From NCBI GenBank assembly GCA_963730305.1, contig CAVSRB010000003.1:186001-250000 (forward strand): a DNA stretch of 64,000 nucleotides, written 5' to 3'. The position numbers and the translations under genes were made by a program. Position 1 is the stretch's first letter. Every line of letters starts with the position of its first letter. The notes beneath the pieces were generated by a model. It ran no database searches. It saw only the letters and a program-made list of their open reading frames with translations, and had not been told where the DNA came from. This DNA comes from CAMYMQ01 sp963730305. Lineage in GTDB: Bacteria > Pseudomonadota > Alphaproteobacteria > Bin65. Of the stretch, positions 7,776-16,326 are shown piece after piece.

Positions 7776-10127
7776 CTACTTGACCAGTTCGGCCGCGGTG
7801 TCGTCGCCGGACTCGCCACCGGAGCCACCGTCCGACTTGCCGCCCGGCTTCTTCTTCTTCGATCCCTCGGTCTTGCGCGGGATGAACTTGAAGTCGAGCG
7901 CGTCGTCCTTGAGCTGGACCACGACCGTGCCGCCCTTGGTCAGCTTGCCGAACAGCAGCTCTTCCGACAGCGGCTTCTTGATGTGCTCCTGGATCACCCG
8001 GGACAACGGCCGCGCGCCCATCTGCGGGTCGTAGCCCTTCTCGCCGAGCCAGGTCTTCGCTTCGTCCGACAGCTCGATCGAAACATTGCGGTCGGCGAGC
8101 TGCTCCTCGAGCTGCATCACGAACTTGTCGACGACCTTGCGCACGACCACGGCCGGCAGCGCCTTGAAGGTGATCGTCGCGTCGAGGCGGTTGCGGAACT
8201 CCGGCGTGAACATCCGCTCGATCGCTTCCTTGTCGTCGCCTTCCCGGATCGACCGCTCGAAGCCGATTGCCGGCTTGGCAAGGTCGGCGGCGCCCGCGTT
8301 GGTGGTCATGATCAGGATGACATTGCGGAAATCGACCTGCTTGCCGTTGTGGTCGGTCAGCTTGCCGTGGTCCATGATCTGCAGCAGCACGTTGAACAGG
8401 TCGGGATGCGCCTTCTCGATCTCGTCGAGCAGCAGCACGGCATAGGGATGCTGGTCGATCGCGTCGGTCAGCATGCCGCCCTGATCGAAGCCGACATAGC
8501 CCGGCGGCGCGCCGATCAGGCGCGAGACCGAGTGCCGCTCCATGTATTCCGACATGTCGAAGCGGATCAGCTCGACCCCCAGGGTCATGGCGAGCTGGCG
8601 GGCGACCTCGGTCTTGCCGACGCCGGTCGGGCCCGAGAACAGGTAGTTGCCGATCGGCTTCTCGGGCTCGCGCAGGCCGGCACGGGCCAGCTTGATCGCG
8701 CTGCACAGGGCGTCGATCGCCTGGTCCTGGCCGAACACCATGCGCTTGAGGTCGCGCTCCAGGTTCTGCAGCGTCTCCTTGTCGTCGCGCGAGACGTTCT
8801 TGGGCGGGATTCGCGCCATGGTCGCGATCACGTCCTCGACGTCCTTGACCGTAACCGTCTTCTTGCGCTTCGACGGCGGCAGCAGCATCTGGGCGGCGCC
8901 GACCTCGTCGATCACGTCGATCGCCTTGTCGGGCAGCTTGCGGTCGTGGATGTAGCGGGCCGCGAGGTCGACCGCGGCGGTCAGGGCGTCGGCGGTGTAG
9001 CGGACGCCGTGATGCTCCTCGTAGTAGGTCTTCAGGCCGCGCAGGATCTTGATCGTGTCCTCGACGGTCGGCTCGACCACGTCGATCTTCTGGAACCGCC
9101 GGACCAGCGCCCGGTCCTTCTCGAAGTAGTTTCGGAATTCTTTGTAAGTCGTTGATCCGATACACTTAAGAGACCCGGACTGGAGCGCCGGCTTGAGCAG
9201 GTTCGACGCGTCCATCGAGCCGCCGCTGGTCGCACCGGCGCCGATCACCGTATGGATCTCGTCGATGAACAGGACCGACCCGGGCGCGGCCTCGAGCTCG
9301 CGCAGCACGGCCTTCAGCCGCTCCTCGAAGTCGCCGCGGTAGCGCGTGCCGGCGAGCAACGCGCCCATGTCGAGCGCATAGATGGTCGCGTCCTTGAGCA
9401 CCTCGGGCACGTCGCCGTTGACGATGCGGCGCGCCAGTCCTTCCGCGATCGCGGTCTTGCCGACGCCGGGATCACCGACGTAGAGCGGGTTGTTCTTGGT
9501 CCGCCGGCACAGGATTTGGACCGTCCGCTCGACCTCGGCCGACCGGCCGATCAGCGGATCGATCTTGCCCTCGCGGGCCTTGCGGTTGAGGTCGACGCAG
9601 TAGGCGCCGAGCGCCTCCTTGCCCTGCTTGACCACGGTCTCGGACTGGGCGTCCTCCTCGGTGCCGTTGGCGGCGAAGGTCTGCTCGTGGCCGGGCACCT
9701 TGGCGATGCCGTGGGAGATGTAGTTGACCGCGTCGAACCGGGTCATGTCCTGCTCCTGCAGGAAGTAGACCGCGTGGCTCTCGCGCTCGGCGAACATCGC
9801 GACCAGCACGTTGGCGCCGGTCACCTCCTCGCGCCCGGACGACTGGACGTGGATCGCGGCGCGCTGCAGGACGCGCTGGAAGCCGGCGGTCGGCTTGGCG
9901 TCCTCGCCCCGGTCGCTGACCAGGCCGCTCAACTCGTTGTCGATATAGTCGCCGAGGTCCGCCCGCAGGTGGTCCATGTCGACGTTGCACGCGCGCAACA
10001 CGGCGACCGCGTCCTGGTCCTCGGTGAGGGCCAGGAGCAGGTGTTCGAGCGTGGCGAACTCGTGCCGCCGTTCGTTGGCGAGCGCGAGGGCGCGGTGCAG
10101 GCTTTTCTCGAGATTCGCTGAGAGCAT
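7776..10127 (-). CDS. clpA: ATP-dependent Clp protease ATP-binding subunit ClpA
   Basis: A 783-residue HSP100 AAA+ unfoldase that feeds substrates to ClpP. It has the N-terminal Clp_N repeat domain (residues 1-145). AAA module 1 has Walker A Gly-Asp-Pro-Gly-Val-Gly-Lys-Thr and Walker B Val-Leu-Phe-Ile-Asp-Glu-Ile-His. Module 2 has Gly-Pro-Thr-Gly-Val-Gly-Lys-Thr and Leu-Leu-Leu-Asp-Glu-Ile-Glu-Lys. There is no long middle coiled coil, which separates it from ClpB. The tail after residue 755 is lysine- and glycine-rich, as in alphaproteobacterial ClpA. It lies 16 bases downstream of clpS, the classical clpS-clpA pair. Confidence 0.97.
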   Translation of the reverse strand: MLSANLEKSLHRALALANERRHEFATLEHLLLALTEDQDAVAVLRACNVDMDHLRADLGDYIDNELSGLVSDRGEDAKPTAGFQRVLQRAAIHVQSSGREEVTGANVLVAMFAERESHAVYFLQEQDMTRFDAVNYISHGIAKVPGHEQTFAANGTEEDAQSETVVKQGKEALGAYCVDLNRKAREGKIDPLIGRSAEVERTVQILCRRTKNNPLYVGDPGVGKTAIAEGLARRIVNGDVPEVLKDATIYALDMGALLAGTRYRGDFEERLKAVLRELEAAPGSVLFIDEIHTVIGAGATSGGSMDASNLLKPALQSGSLKCIGSTTYKEFRNYFEKDRALVRRFQKIDVVEPTVEDTIKILRGLKTYYEEHHGVRYTADALTAAVDLAARYIHDRKLPDKAIDVIDEVGAAQMLLPPSKRKKTVTVKDVEDVIATMARIPPKNVSRDDKETLQNLERDLKRMVFGQDQAIDALCSAIKLARAGLREPEKPIGNYLFSGPTGVGKTEVARQLAMTLGVELIRFDMSEYMERHSVSRLIGAPPGYVGFDQGGMLTDAIDQHPYAVLLLDEIEKAHPDLFNVLLQIMDHGKLTDHNGKQVDFRNVILIMTTNAGAADLAKPAIGFERSIREGDDKEAIERMFTPEFRNRLDATITFKALPAVVVRKVVDKFVMQLEEQLADRNVSIELSDEAKTWLGEKGYDPQMGARPLSRVIQEHIKKPLSEELLFGKLTKGGTVVVQLKDDALDFKFIPRKTEGSKKKKPGGKSDGGSGGESGDDTAAELVK

Positions 10128-10143
10128 GATGGTCGCTGCGCCT

Positions 10144-10470
10144 CTATTCCTTTTCGAGGGTACACTGCAACGGATGCTGATGCTTACGGGCGAGGTCCAT
10201 GGTCTGGTTCACCTTGGTCTCCGCCACTTCGTAAGTGTACACCCCGCACACGCCGACCCCGCGCTGGTGGACGTGCAGCATGATCTGGGTGGCCTCCTCG
10301 CGGCCCTTGCCGAAGAACCGCTCCAGGACATGGACGACGAACTCCATCGGGGTGTAGTCGTCGTTCAACATGAGCACCTTGTACAGCGCGGGCTTCTTCG
10401 TCCGCGTCTTCGACCGAACGATAACGCCCGTTTCGCCGTCGTCGTCCCGTCGTTTGTCACGATCGCTCAT
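10144..10470 (-). CDS. clpS: ATP-dependent Clp protease adaptor ClpS
   Basis: The N-end rule adaptor that delivers proteins with bulky N-terminal residues to ClpA. The core Leu-Asn-Asp-Asp-Tyr-Thr-Pro-Met-Glu-Phe-Val and the later His-Gln-Arg-Gly-Val-Gly-Val-Cys-Gly-Val-Tyr are the signature of the family. ATG 10470 gives 108 residues, the usual length, and AGGA lies a few bases upstream; an in-frame extension to 10560 exists but has no support from the family. It is directly upstream of clpA on the same strand. Confidence 0.95.
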   Translation of the reverse strand: MSDRDKRRDDDGETGVIVRSKTRTKKPALYKVLMLNDDYTPMEFVVHVLERFFGKGREEATQIMLHVHQRGVGVCGVYTYEVAETKVNQTMDLARKHQHPLQCTLEKE

Positions 10471-10888
10471 AGGGTCCTGGCTCGCCTTCTCCGATCCGTG
10501 GGAGACACCGCTTAAGTTAAGCAATGATATTGGATTTGAAAGGTCCCGGTGAAGACCCAAAAATGACTTACGCCGTCCCGGGACGCCGATTCAGCCCCCC
10601 GGCGGCGGGGCCGGCCGGCGGCAAATCGCCGTCCCGCAAGGCCCCCGCGGTTCACTGTATGCGCACCCAATTCCGTGGCCCGTCCGACGCTCCCGGCCGC
10701 GACTCTTCGACCAAGTAAAATCCTTGATCACGGACGGCGGTCTGTTGCAGGTATACGGGGATATCGAAGTCTAGGACCGCGTATACCAATCGGGGTCGAA
10801 GCATCACTAGGTTGAGGCAGCGCCTCGTTTAGCCAAATATTTACACCCTTTGGCTAGGGTGTGGGGATCAATATTCGGCGGGGGAACA
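10471..10888. promoter_or_regulatory. Divergent clpS / carboxypeptidase promoter region
   Basis: This 418-base region contains no gene. It separates the divergent clpS and D,D-carboxypeptidase genes and should hold both promoters. Notable are CTTAAGTTAAG near 10512 next to clpS, and an inverted repeat GGTATAC (10750-10756) / GTATACC (10781-10787) with a 24-base spacer. The regulator is unknown. Confidence 0.45.
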
Positions 10889-12151
10889 GTGTTCGGACTG
10901 GCGGGCATGCGGGGAAGCGCTCTGCGGAGTTTCGGCGGCGGAGCGCTCAAGGTTTTCACGATATTGCTGATTGCCGGAGTCGCGCTGGGCGCAGGCACCC
11001 GCACGTCGGCGGCGTGGGTCAAGTCGATGATCGCCGTGGACGCCTATTCGGGCCGCGTGCTTCGCGCCTACAACGTCGATGCGCCGCACCCGCCGGCGTC
11101 GCTGACGAAGATGATGACGCTGTTCCTCACCTTCGAAGCGCTCGAGCACGGCAAGCTGCGCTGGAACCAGTATGTGACGGTCTCGCGCCACGCCGCGACC
11201 CGGATGCCGTCGAAGGTCTACCTCCGGCCGGGCCAGCGGTACCGCATCCGGGACCTGGTCTACGCCGCTGCGGTCAAGTCGGCCAACGACGCCGCCGTCG
11301 CCCTGGGCGAGGCGATCGGCGGGAGCGAGTTCAAGTTCACCCGGATCATGAACCGCCGGGCGCGCCAGATCGGCATGACCAATACCTATTTCGGCACGGC
11401 CTCCGGCCTGCCCGCCCGCGGCCAGCACACCACGGCGCGCGACATGGCGCGGCTCGCCCGCGCATTGTTCCTGTATCACCGCAAGTACTACCACATCTTC
11501 TCGACCCGATATTTCCGCTTCGGCCGGCGGGTCTTCGCCAGCACCAACCGGCTGCTGCGCCGCGGCGTCGCCGGCATCGACGGCATCAAGACCGGCTATA
11601 CCAGCCGCGCCCATTTCAACCTCGTCACCTCGGCACGGCGCGGCAAGAAACGGGTGATCACGGTGGTCCTCGGCGCCAGCACCTCCCGCGTGCGCTACCG
11701 GCTGACCCAACAGCTGCTCGCCATGGCGTGGCGGAGTCACCCGAAGACCCGCCAGTACGCGAGTATCCACCGCCCCAACGCCGAAGCCGGTCGGACGGTG
11801 GTGGCCAGCGCGGCCAAGGCGCCGGCTAGCAAGGCCTCGGTCAGCAAGGCAAAGACGCAGGTCCGCCGGGCACAGGTCGCCGCGGCACCGCGCTTCCGCA
11901 ACGTGACGGCCGGCACGACCGCACCCAAGACCGCCGAACCCAAATCCGTCGTCGTCGCCGACGCCGGCAAGCACCGCAAGATCAGCCTCTCGATCATGGG
12001 CAGCCGCGCCAATGCGGACGAGCGTAAGCCGACGTCGACCACGCGCAACGTCGTCGCCAAGGCCCAACCGCCCAAGACCGTCAGGATCGCCAGGACCAAG
12101 CCGGCCAGCCCGGCCACGAAGACACGGCGCCCGCCACGAAGACGATCGTGA
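10889..12151 (+). CDS. D-alanyl-D-alanine carboxypeptidase (DacA/PBP5-type)
   Basis: A periplasmic penicillin-binding protein that trims the terminal D-Ala of peptidoglycan stem peptides. An N-terminal hydrophobic segment (residues 20-36) acts as signal or anchor. The three active-site motifs are Ser71-Leu-Thr-Lys74, Ser130-Ala-Asn132 and Lys233-Thr-Gly. After about residue 290 the chain turns into an Ala/Lys/Arg-rich low-complexity linker. GTG 10889 is preferred because a GGGGGA ribosome site precedes it; ATG 10907 is the alternative. The stop overlaps the SPOR gene start by four bases (GTGA). One missing base near 12121-12124 would instead fuse the two into a single 719-residue protein. Confidence 0.88.
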   Translation: MFGLAGMRGSALRSFGGGALKVFTILLIAGVALGAGTRTSAAWVKSMIAVDAYSGRVLRAYNVDAPHPPASLTKMMTLFLTFEALEHGKLRWNQYVTVSRHAATRMPSKVYLRPGQRYRIRDLVYAAAVKSANDAAVALGEAIGGSEFKFTRIMNRRARQIGMTNTYFGTASGLPARGQHTTARDMARLARALFLYHRKYYHIFSTRYFRFGRRVFASTNRLLRRGVAGIDGIKTGYTSRAHFNLVTSARRGKKRVITVVLGASTSRVRYRLTQQLLAMAWRSHPKTRQYASIHRPNAEAGRTVVASAAKAPASKASVSKAKTQVRRAQVAAAPRFRNVTAGTTAPKTAEPKSVVVADAGKHRKISLSIMGSRANADERKPTSTTRNVVAKAQPPKTVRIARTKPASPATKTRRPPRRRS

Positions 12152-13047
12152 CCCGGACCGGCTATGCCGTTCAGGTCGCCGCCAGTGTGCATTACGCCCT
12201 GGCCCGGCGCGACGCCGACAAGGCGCTGCGCGCCCTGCCCGGCCGGCTGCGCCGCGGCGCCCTGGTCGCGGTCATGAAGCCGAGCGACTACAAGGGCCGC
12301 TTCTACCGCGGACGCATCGTCGGCCTGACCAAGCAGACCGCCGACGCCGCCTGCCGCGTCCTCAAGAAGAAGTCGCTGCGCTGTCTCGCCATCCGCACCA
12401 GCCGGCGGATCGAGGTCGCCTCGGCGGCGCCCGTCCGGCAGCCGAAAGCGCGCGCGCCGAAGCAGGCGACCCGCACGGCCCGCGCCACGCCGCGCTCGAC
12501 CGACCGCGACTATGTCGTCCAGGTCGGCGCGGTCACCCGCTACGCCAGCGCCCGCCGGCTCGCCCGCAAGGCCCGGCGCAGCCTGCCGCGCACGCTGTCG
12601 CGCCGCACCCAGGCCCGGATCCTGTCGCCGGGCAGCTACCGCGGCCGGCTCTACCGGGTGCGCCTGGCTGGCCTGTCGCAGTCGCAGGCCCAGCAGGCCT
12701 GCCGCATCCTCAAGCGCCGCTCGGTCCGCTGCATGCCGATGCGGGCCCGCGCCGGCCGCAGCCGTCATGTCCACGCCGCCGTCATGCACAAGGGCCGCTA
12801 CGCGGTCCAGGTCGGTGCGGTCGACCGTCGCGCCAACGCGCGCCGGCTGGTCCGCAAGGCGCGCCGTACGTTGCCGCGGCGGCTGGCGCGCCGCGCCGAG
12901 GCCCAGGTTCTGCCGCCGAAGACCTACGCAGGCCGCTTCTACCGCGCCCGCCTGACCGGCCTGTCGCGGATGGAGGCGATGCGGGCGTGCAAGATCCTGC
13001 GCCGCAAGTCGCTGAACTGCCTGCCCTATCGCGACGGCAACGCCTGA
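12148..13047 (+). CDS. Triple SPOR-domain protein, probably the C-terminus of the carboxypeptidase
   Basis: Three successive SPOR repeats, at residues about 5-83, 121-198 and 216-294, each opening with Tyr-(Ala/Val)-Val-Gln-Val and closing with Ala-Cys-(Arg/Lys)-(Val/Ile)-Leu. SPOR domains bind denuded peptidoglycan glycan strands in the periplasm. As read, this product has no signal peptide and could not reach its ligand. In this frame the codons before the GTG start continue the Ala-Thr-Lys-Thr linker of the upstream carboxypeptidase, so a single missing base near 12122 best explains the split. The repeats are rich in Arg (pI very high). Confidence 0.8.
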   Translation: MTRTGYAVQVAASVHYALARRDADKALRALPGRLRRGALVAVMKPSDYKGRFYRGRIVGLTKQTADAACRVLKKKSLRCLAIRTSRRIEVASAAPVRQPKARAPKQATRTARATPRSTDRDYVVQVGAVTRYASARRLARKARRSLPRTLSRRTQARILSPGSYRGRLYRVRLAGLSQSQAQQACRILKRRSVRCMPMRARAGRSRHVHAAVMHKGRYAVQVGAVDRRANARRLVRKARRTLPRRLARRAEAQVLPPKTYAGRFYRARLTGLSRMEAMRACKILRRKSLNCLPYRDGNA

Positions 13048-13071
13048 TCCACTCCCCCGGGGTCGATCCCG

Positions 13072-13587
13072 TCAGCCGGCCGCCAACCGCCGCCGCCAAT
13101 CCGCAAGATAGCCGTCGAGGGCCATGCCCCGGCACCGCGCCATCGCCCGCCGGGCGTTGGCCACGAACTCGGTGCGGTGCCGCCGCCGCCACGCCTCGAT
13201 AGACCACCGCCCCGGACCGGGCGTCAGACGCCCCGTCGACAGGAACGCCCAGGCCGGCCGGACGCCGCCGGCGGCAGACTCGACCGCGACCACGGTGACG
13301 CCGTAGTCGTAGCCCTCGTCCTCGAAGTAGCTGGTCCGCGCCGCGGCCACCAGCCCGACGCCGGCGACGACGACGCCCACGGCGCTGGCCCCCGCCTCGG
13401 GGATGATCACCGGGAACCGCCCGTCGGCGACCGGCGCGCAGCGGTAGCCTGCCAGACGCGCGGGCACAACGGTCAGCGGCTCGGCGGTCGGGCCGAGCAC
13501 GGCGCGCCGGACCTCGGCGTCGCGCAGGGTGCCGTAGAAGAAAAAATCGACGGTCGGATCGCCGGCAATCGGGATGCCGCCAGGCAT
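13072..13587 (-). CDS. Gamma-glutamylcyclotransferase-fold (AIG2-like) protein
   Basis: A 171-residue protein with the fold's hallmark Phe-Phe-Phe-Tyr-Gly-Thr-Leu-Arg-Asp near residue 14, which shapes the oxyanion pocket in gamma-glutamylcyclotransferases and AIG2-like enzymes. The later Phe-Glu-Asp-Glu-Gly-Tyr-Asp-Tyr carries acidic residues in the position of the catalytic Glu. The probable substrate is a gamma-glutamyl amide, but which one cannot be told. Start ATG 13587 is chosen because the frame upstream is only a GC-rich shadow of the mutase gene. It follows that gene by 11 bases. Confidence 0.72.
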   Translation of the reverse strand: MPGGIPIAGDPTVDFFFYGTLRDAEVRRAVLGPTAEPLTVVPARLAGYRCAPVADGRFPVIIPEAGASAVGVVVAGVGLVAAARTSYFEDEGYDYGVTVVAVESAAGGVRPAWAFLSTGRLTPGPGRWSIEAWRRRHRTEFVANARRAMARCRGMALDGYLADWRRRLAAG

Positions 13588-13598
13588 CGCTCCCGACC

Positions 13599-14990
13599 CT
13601 AGAGCGCCTCGGGCAGGTCGACCCCGGACCGGGCGAGCTGGTCGGCGAGCTGCGCCTTGAGCCGCTCCAGCCCCGCGGGCGTGTGCGCCTCGCAACGGGC
13701 GACCAGCACGTCCTGGGTGTTGGAAGCGCGCAGCAACCACCAGCCGTCGTCGTCGAGGACGCGCACGCCGTCGATGTCGTTGACCTCGGCCCCGGCCGCG
13801 GCGAGCCGCGCCTTGACCTCGGCGACCACGGCCGGCTTGCGCTCGGCGGGGCACGGGAAGCGCAGCTCGGGGGTGTTGACCACCTCCGGCAGCCCATCGA
13901 TCAGGCCGTCGAGCGTCTGCCCGCCGGTGCCCAGGATGCGCAGCAGCCGCGCGGCGGCGTAGATCCCGTCATCGTAGCCCGGCGCCCGGTCGGCGAAGAA
14001 GATGTGGCCGCTCATCTCGCCAGCCAGCGGCGCGCCCATCTCCTTCATCCGCGCCTTGATCAGCGAGTGGCCGGTCTTGAACATGATCGGCTCGCCGCCC
14101 GCCTCCGCGATCGCATCGAACAGGACCTGACTCGCCTTGACGTCGGCGATGATCGGCGCGCCGGGCTGGCGGGCGAGGATATCGCGGGCGTAGGCGACCA
14201 TGAGCTGGTCCGCCCAGACGATCCGCCCGGTGCGGTCGACCGCACCGATGCGGTCGCCGTCGCCGTCGAAGGCCACGCCGAGGTCGCAGCCCTCCCGTCG
14301 CACCGCCTCGATCAGGTCGTCCAGGTTCGCCGGCACGGTCGGATCGGGGTGATGGTTGGGGAAACTGCCATCGATCTCGGTGAACAGGCCGATGTGCCGG
14401 CCCGGCAGACGGTCGATCACGGCCGACACGATCTCGCCGGTAGCGCCGTTGCCGGCGTCCCAGGCGACCGTCAGCGCGCTGCAGTCGCCGGCCTCGGCGA
14501 CGAGCTGGTCGATATAGGCCTGTTTGACCTCGACCGCGTCGATCGCCCCGTCACCGTCGACGAAATCGCGCGCCGCGACCAGGGCGCCGATCGCCTGGAC
14601 GTCGTCGCCGTAGAAGGCCGCGGAGCCCTCGACGCCGGGGCCGAGCATCATCTTGAAACCGTTGTATTCCGGCGGGTTATGCGATCCCGTTACCATCACG
14701 CCTGCGGATGCTTGCAGCCGGTAGACGGCGAAATAGAGCATCGGCGACGGGCCCAGGCCGACCCGGTGCACGGCGAGGCCGCAGGCCGCCAGACCCTCGC
14801 ACAGCCGCGCTTCGAGCGCCGGCGAGGTCAGGCGGCCGTCGAAGCCGACGCAGACGTCCTTGCCGCCCTTGCGTGCGACGATCGAGCCGAAGGCGCGGCC
14901 GATGGCGAAAGCGGTGTCCGGCGTCAGGGTCTCCCCGATGACGCCACGGATGTCGTACTCGCGCAGGATGGAGGGATCGAGGGGCTTCAT
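13599..14990 (-). CDS. Phosphomannomutase/phosphoglucomutase
   Basis: A 463-residue alpha-D-phosphohexomutase that interconverts hexose 6- and 1-phosphates. It has the catalytic phosphoserine loop Val-Thr-Gly-Ser-His-Asn-Pro-Pro (about residue 100), the magnesium loop Asp-Gly-Asp-Gly-Asp-Arg, and the sugar-specificity loop Gly-Glu-Met-Ser-Gly-His. Length and motif order match AlgC/ManB-type enzymes. It sits 4 bases after ugd and near galU, so it likely supplies glucose 1-phosphate for UDP-glucose and UDP-glucuronate, used in envelope polysaccharide. Confidence 0.93.
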   Translation of the reverse strand: MKPLDPSILREYDIRGVIGETLTPDTAFAIGRAFGSIVARKGGKDVCVGFDGRLTSPALEARLCEGLAACGLAVHRVGLGPSPMLYFAVYRLQASAGVMVTGSHNPPEYNGFKMMLGPGVEGSAAFYGDDVQAIGALVAARDFVDGDGAIDAVEVKQAYIDQLVAEAGDCSALTVAWDAGNGATGEIVSAVIDRLPGRHIGLFTEIDGSFPNHHPDPTVPANLDDLIEAVRREGCDLGVAFDGDGDRIGAVDRTGRIVWADQLMVAYARDILARQPGAPIIADVKASQVLFDAIAEAGGEPIMFKTGHSLIKARMKEMGAPLAGEMSGHIFFADRAPGYDDGIYAAARLLRILGTGGQTLDGLIDGLPEVVNTPELRFPCPAERKPAVVAEVKARLAAAGAEVNDIDGVRVLDDDGWWLLRASNTQDVLVARCEAHTPAGLERLKAQLADQLARSGVDLPEAL

Positions 14991-14994
14991 GCCG

Positions 14995-16311
14995 TCACCC
15001 GGCCGGACTTGGGCGCCCGATCGAGACGTACTTGACGCCCGCCTCCGCCATGTCGCGCGGGGCGTAGATGTTGCGCAGGTCGACCACGACCGGCGACCGC
15101 ATCAGCGCCTTGATCCGGTCGATGTCGAGGTTCCGGAACTGGTTCCACTCGGTCAGGATGACGACCGCGTCGGCGTCGATCAGCGTGTCGTAGGCGCCCT
15201 CGCACCACTCGACACCGTCGAGCAGCTTCTTCGCCTCCGCCATGCCTTCGGGGTCGTAGGCGCGCACGCTGGCCCCGGCCGCCCGCAGCGCCGGGATCAC
15301 CTCCAGGCTCGGGCTCTCGCGCATGTCGTCGGTGTTGGGCTTGAAGGTGACGCCGAGCACGGCGATGGTCTTGCCGTCGACCGAGCCGTCGCAGGCGGCG
15401 ACGACCCGGTCCGCCATCGCCTTCTTGCGGCGGTCGTTGATGTCGACCACGGTCTCGACGATGCGCACCGGCGTCTCCGCGTCGCGGGCGGTCTTGACCA
15501 GCGCCAGCGTATCCTTGGGAAAGCAGGAGCCGCCGTAGCCCGGCCCCGGGTGCAGGAACTTGGGCCCGATCCGGCCGTCGAGGCCGATGCCGCGCGAGAC
15601 GTCGTGGACGTCGGCGCCGACCCGCTCGCACAGGTCGGCGACCTCGTTGATGAAGGTGATCTTGACCGCGAGGAAGGCGTTGGCGGCGTATTTGATCAGC
15701 TCGGAGGTCTCGAGCGAGGTGAACAGGATCGGCGTCTCGATCAGGTAGAGCGGCCGGTAGAGCCGGCGCATGACATCGCGCGCCCGCTCGGCGGCGGCGC
15801 CGATGACCACCCGGTCGGGCCGCATGAAGTCGCTGATCGCCGCGCCCTCGCGCAGGAATTCCGGGTTCGAGACCACGTCGAAGTCGGCGTCCGGGCGGGT
15901 CTCGGAGATGATCTTCTCGACCGCCCGGCCGGTGCCGACCGGCACCGTCGACTTGGTCACGACGACGGTATAGCCCTGGATCGCCGCCGCGATCTCGCGG
16001 GCGGCGGCGTGGACGTAGCTCAGGTCGGCGTGGCCGTCGCCGCGCCGCGACGGCGTGCCGACCGCGATGAACACGGCGTCGGCGTCGGCGACCGCCCCCG
16101 GCAGGTCGGTGGTGAACGAGAGCCGGCCGGCCTCGACGTTGCGTTCGACCAGGGCATCGAGGCCGGGCTCGTAGATCGGCATCCGGCCGGCCTTGAGCAT
16201 GTCGATCTTGGCCGCGTCCTTGTCGACGCAGACGACGTCGGTGCCGAATTCGGAAAAGCACGCCCCGGAAACCAGGCCGACATAGCCGGTGCCGATCATG
16301 GCGATCTTCAT
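14995..16311 (-). CDS. ugd: UDP-glucose 6-dehydrogenase
   Basis: Oxidises UDP-glucose to UDP-glucuronate with two NAD+. The product is 438 residues. The N-terminal Rossmann motif is Met-Lys-Ile-Ala-Met-Ile-Gly-Thr-Gly-Tyr-Val-Gly. The catalytic region Gly-Pro-Gly-Tyr-Gly-Gly-Ser-Cys-Phe-Pro-Lys-Asp carries the nucleophilic cysteine (about residue 265). The C-terminal UDP-binding domain includes Phe-Lys-Pro-Asn-Thr-Asp-Asp-Met-Arg-Glu-Ser. It is flanked by galU, which makes its substrate, and by the hexose mutase, all on the minus strand with short gaps. Confidence 0.95.
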   Translation of the reverse strand: MKIAMIGTGYVGLVSGACFSEFGTDVVCVDKDAAKIDMLKAGRMPIYEPGLDALVERNVEAGRLSFTTDLPGAVADADAVFIAVGTPSRRGDGHADLSYVHAAAREIAAAIQGYTVVVTKSTVPVGTGRAVEKIISETRPDADFDVVSNPEFLREGAAISDFMRPDRVVIGAAAERARDVMRRLYRPLYLIETPILFTSLETSELIKYAANAFLAVKITFINEVADLCERVGADVHDVSRGIGLDGRIGPKFLHPGPGYGGSCFPKDTLALVKTARDAETPVRIVETVVDINDRRKKAMADRVVAACDGSVDGKTIAVLGVTFKPNTDDMRESPSLEVIPALRAAGASVRAYDPEGMAEAKKLLDGVEWCEGAYDTLIDADAVVILTEWNQFRNLDIDRIKALMRSPVVVDLRNIYAPRDMAEAGVKYVSIGRPSPAG

Positions 16312-16326
16312 GGGCCGCGCTCTCCG

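Noticed and set aside
10868..12067. A long open frame on the minus strand opposite the D,D-carboxypeptidase gene
   Set aside because: It is the expected GC-rich antisense shadow: no ribosome site, no recognisable family, and the + strand carries all three penicillin-binding motifs.
12118..12151. Programmed frameshifting between the carboxypeptidase and SPOR frames
   Set aside because: No slippery heptamer or clear downstream structure was seen, and similar breaks occur in many unrelated genes here, so a sequence error is simpler.
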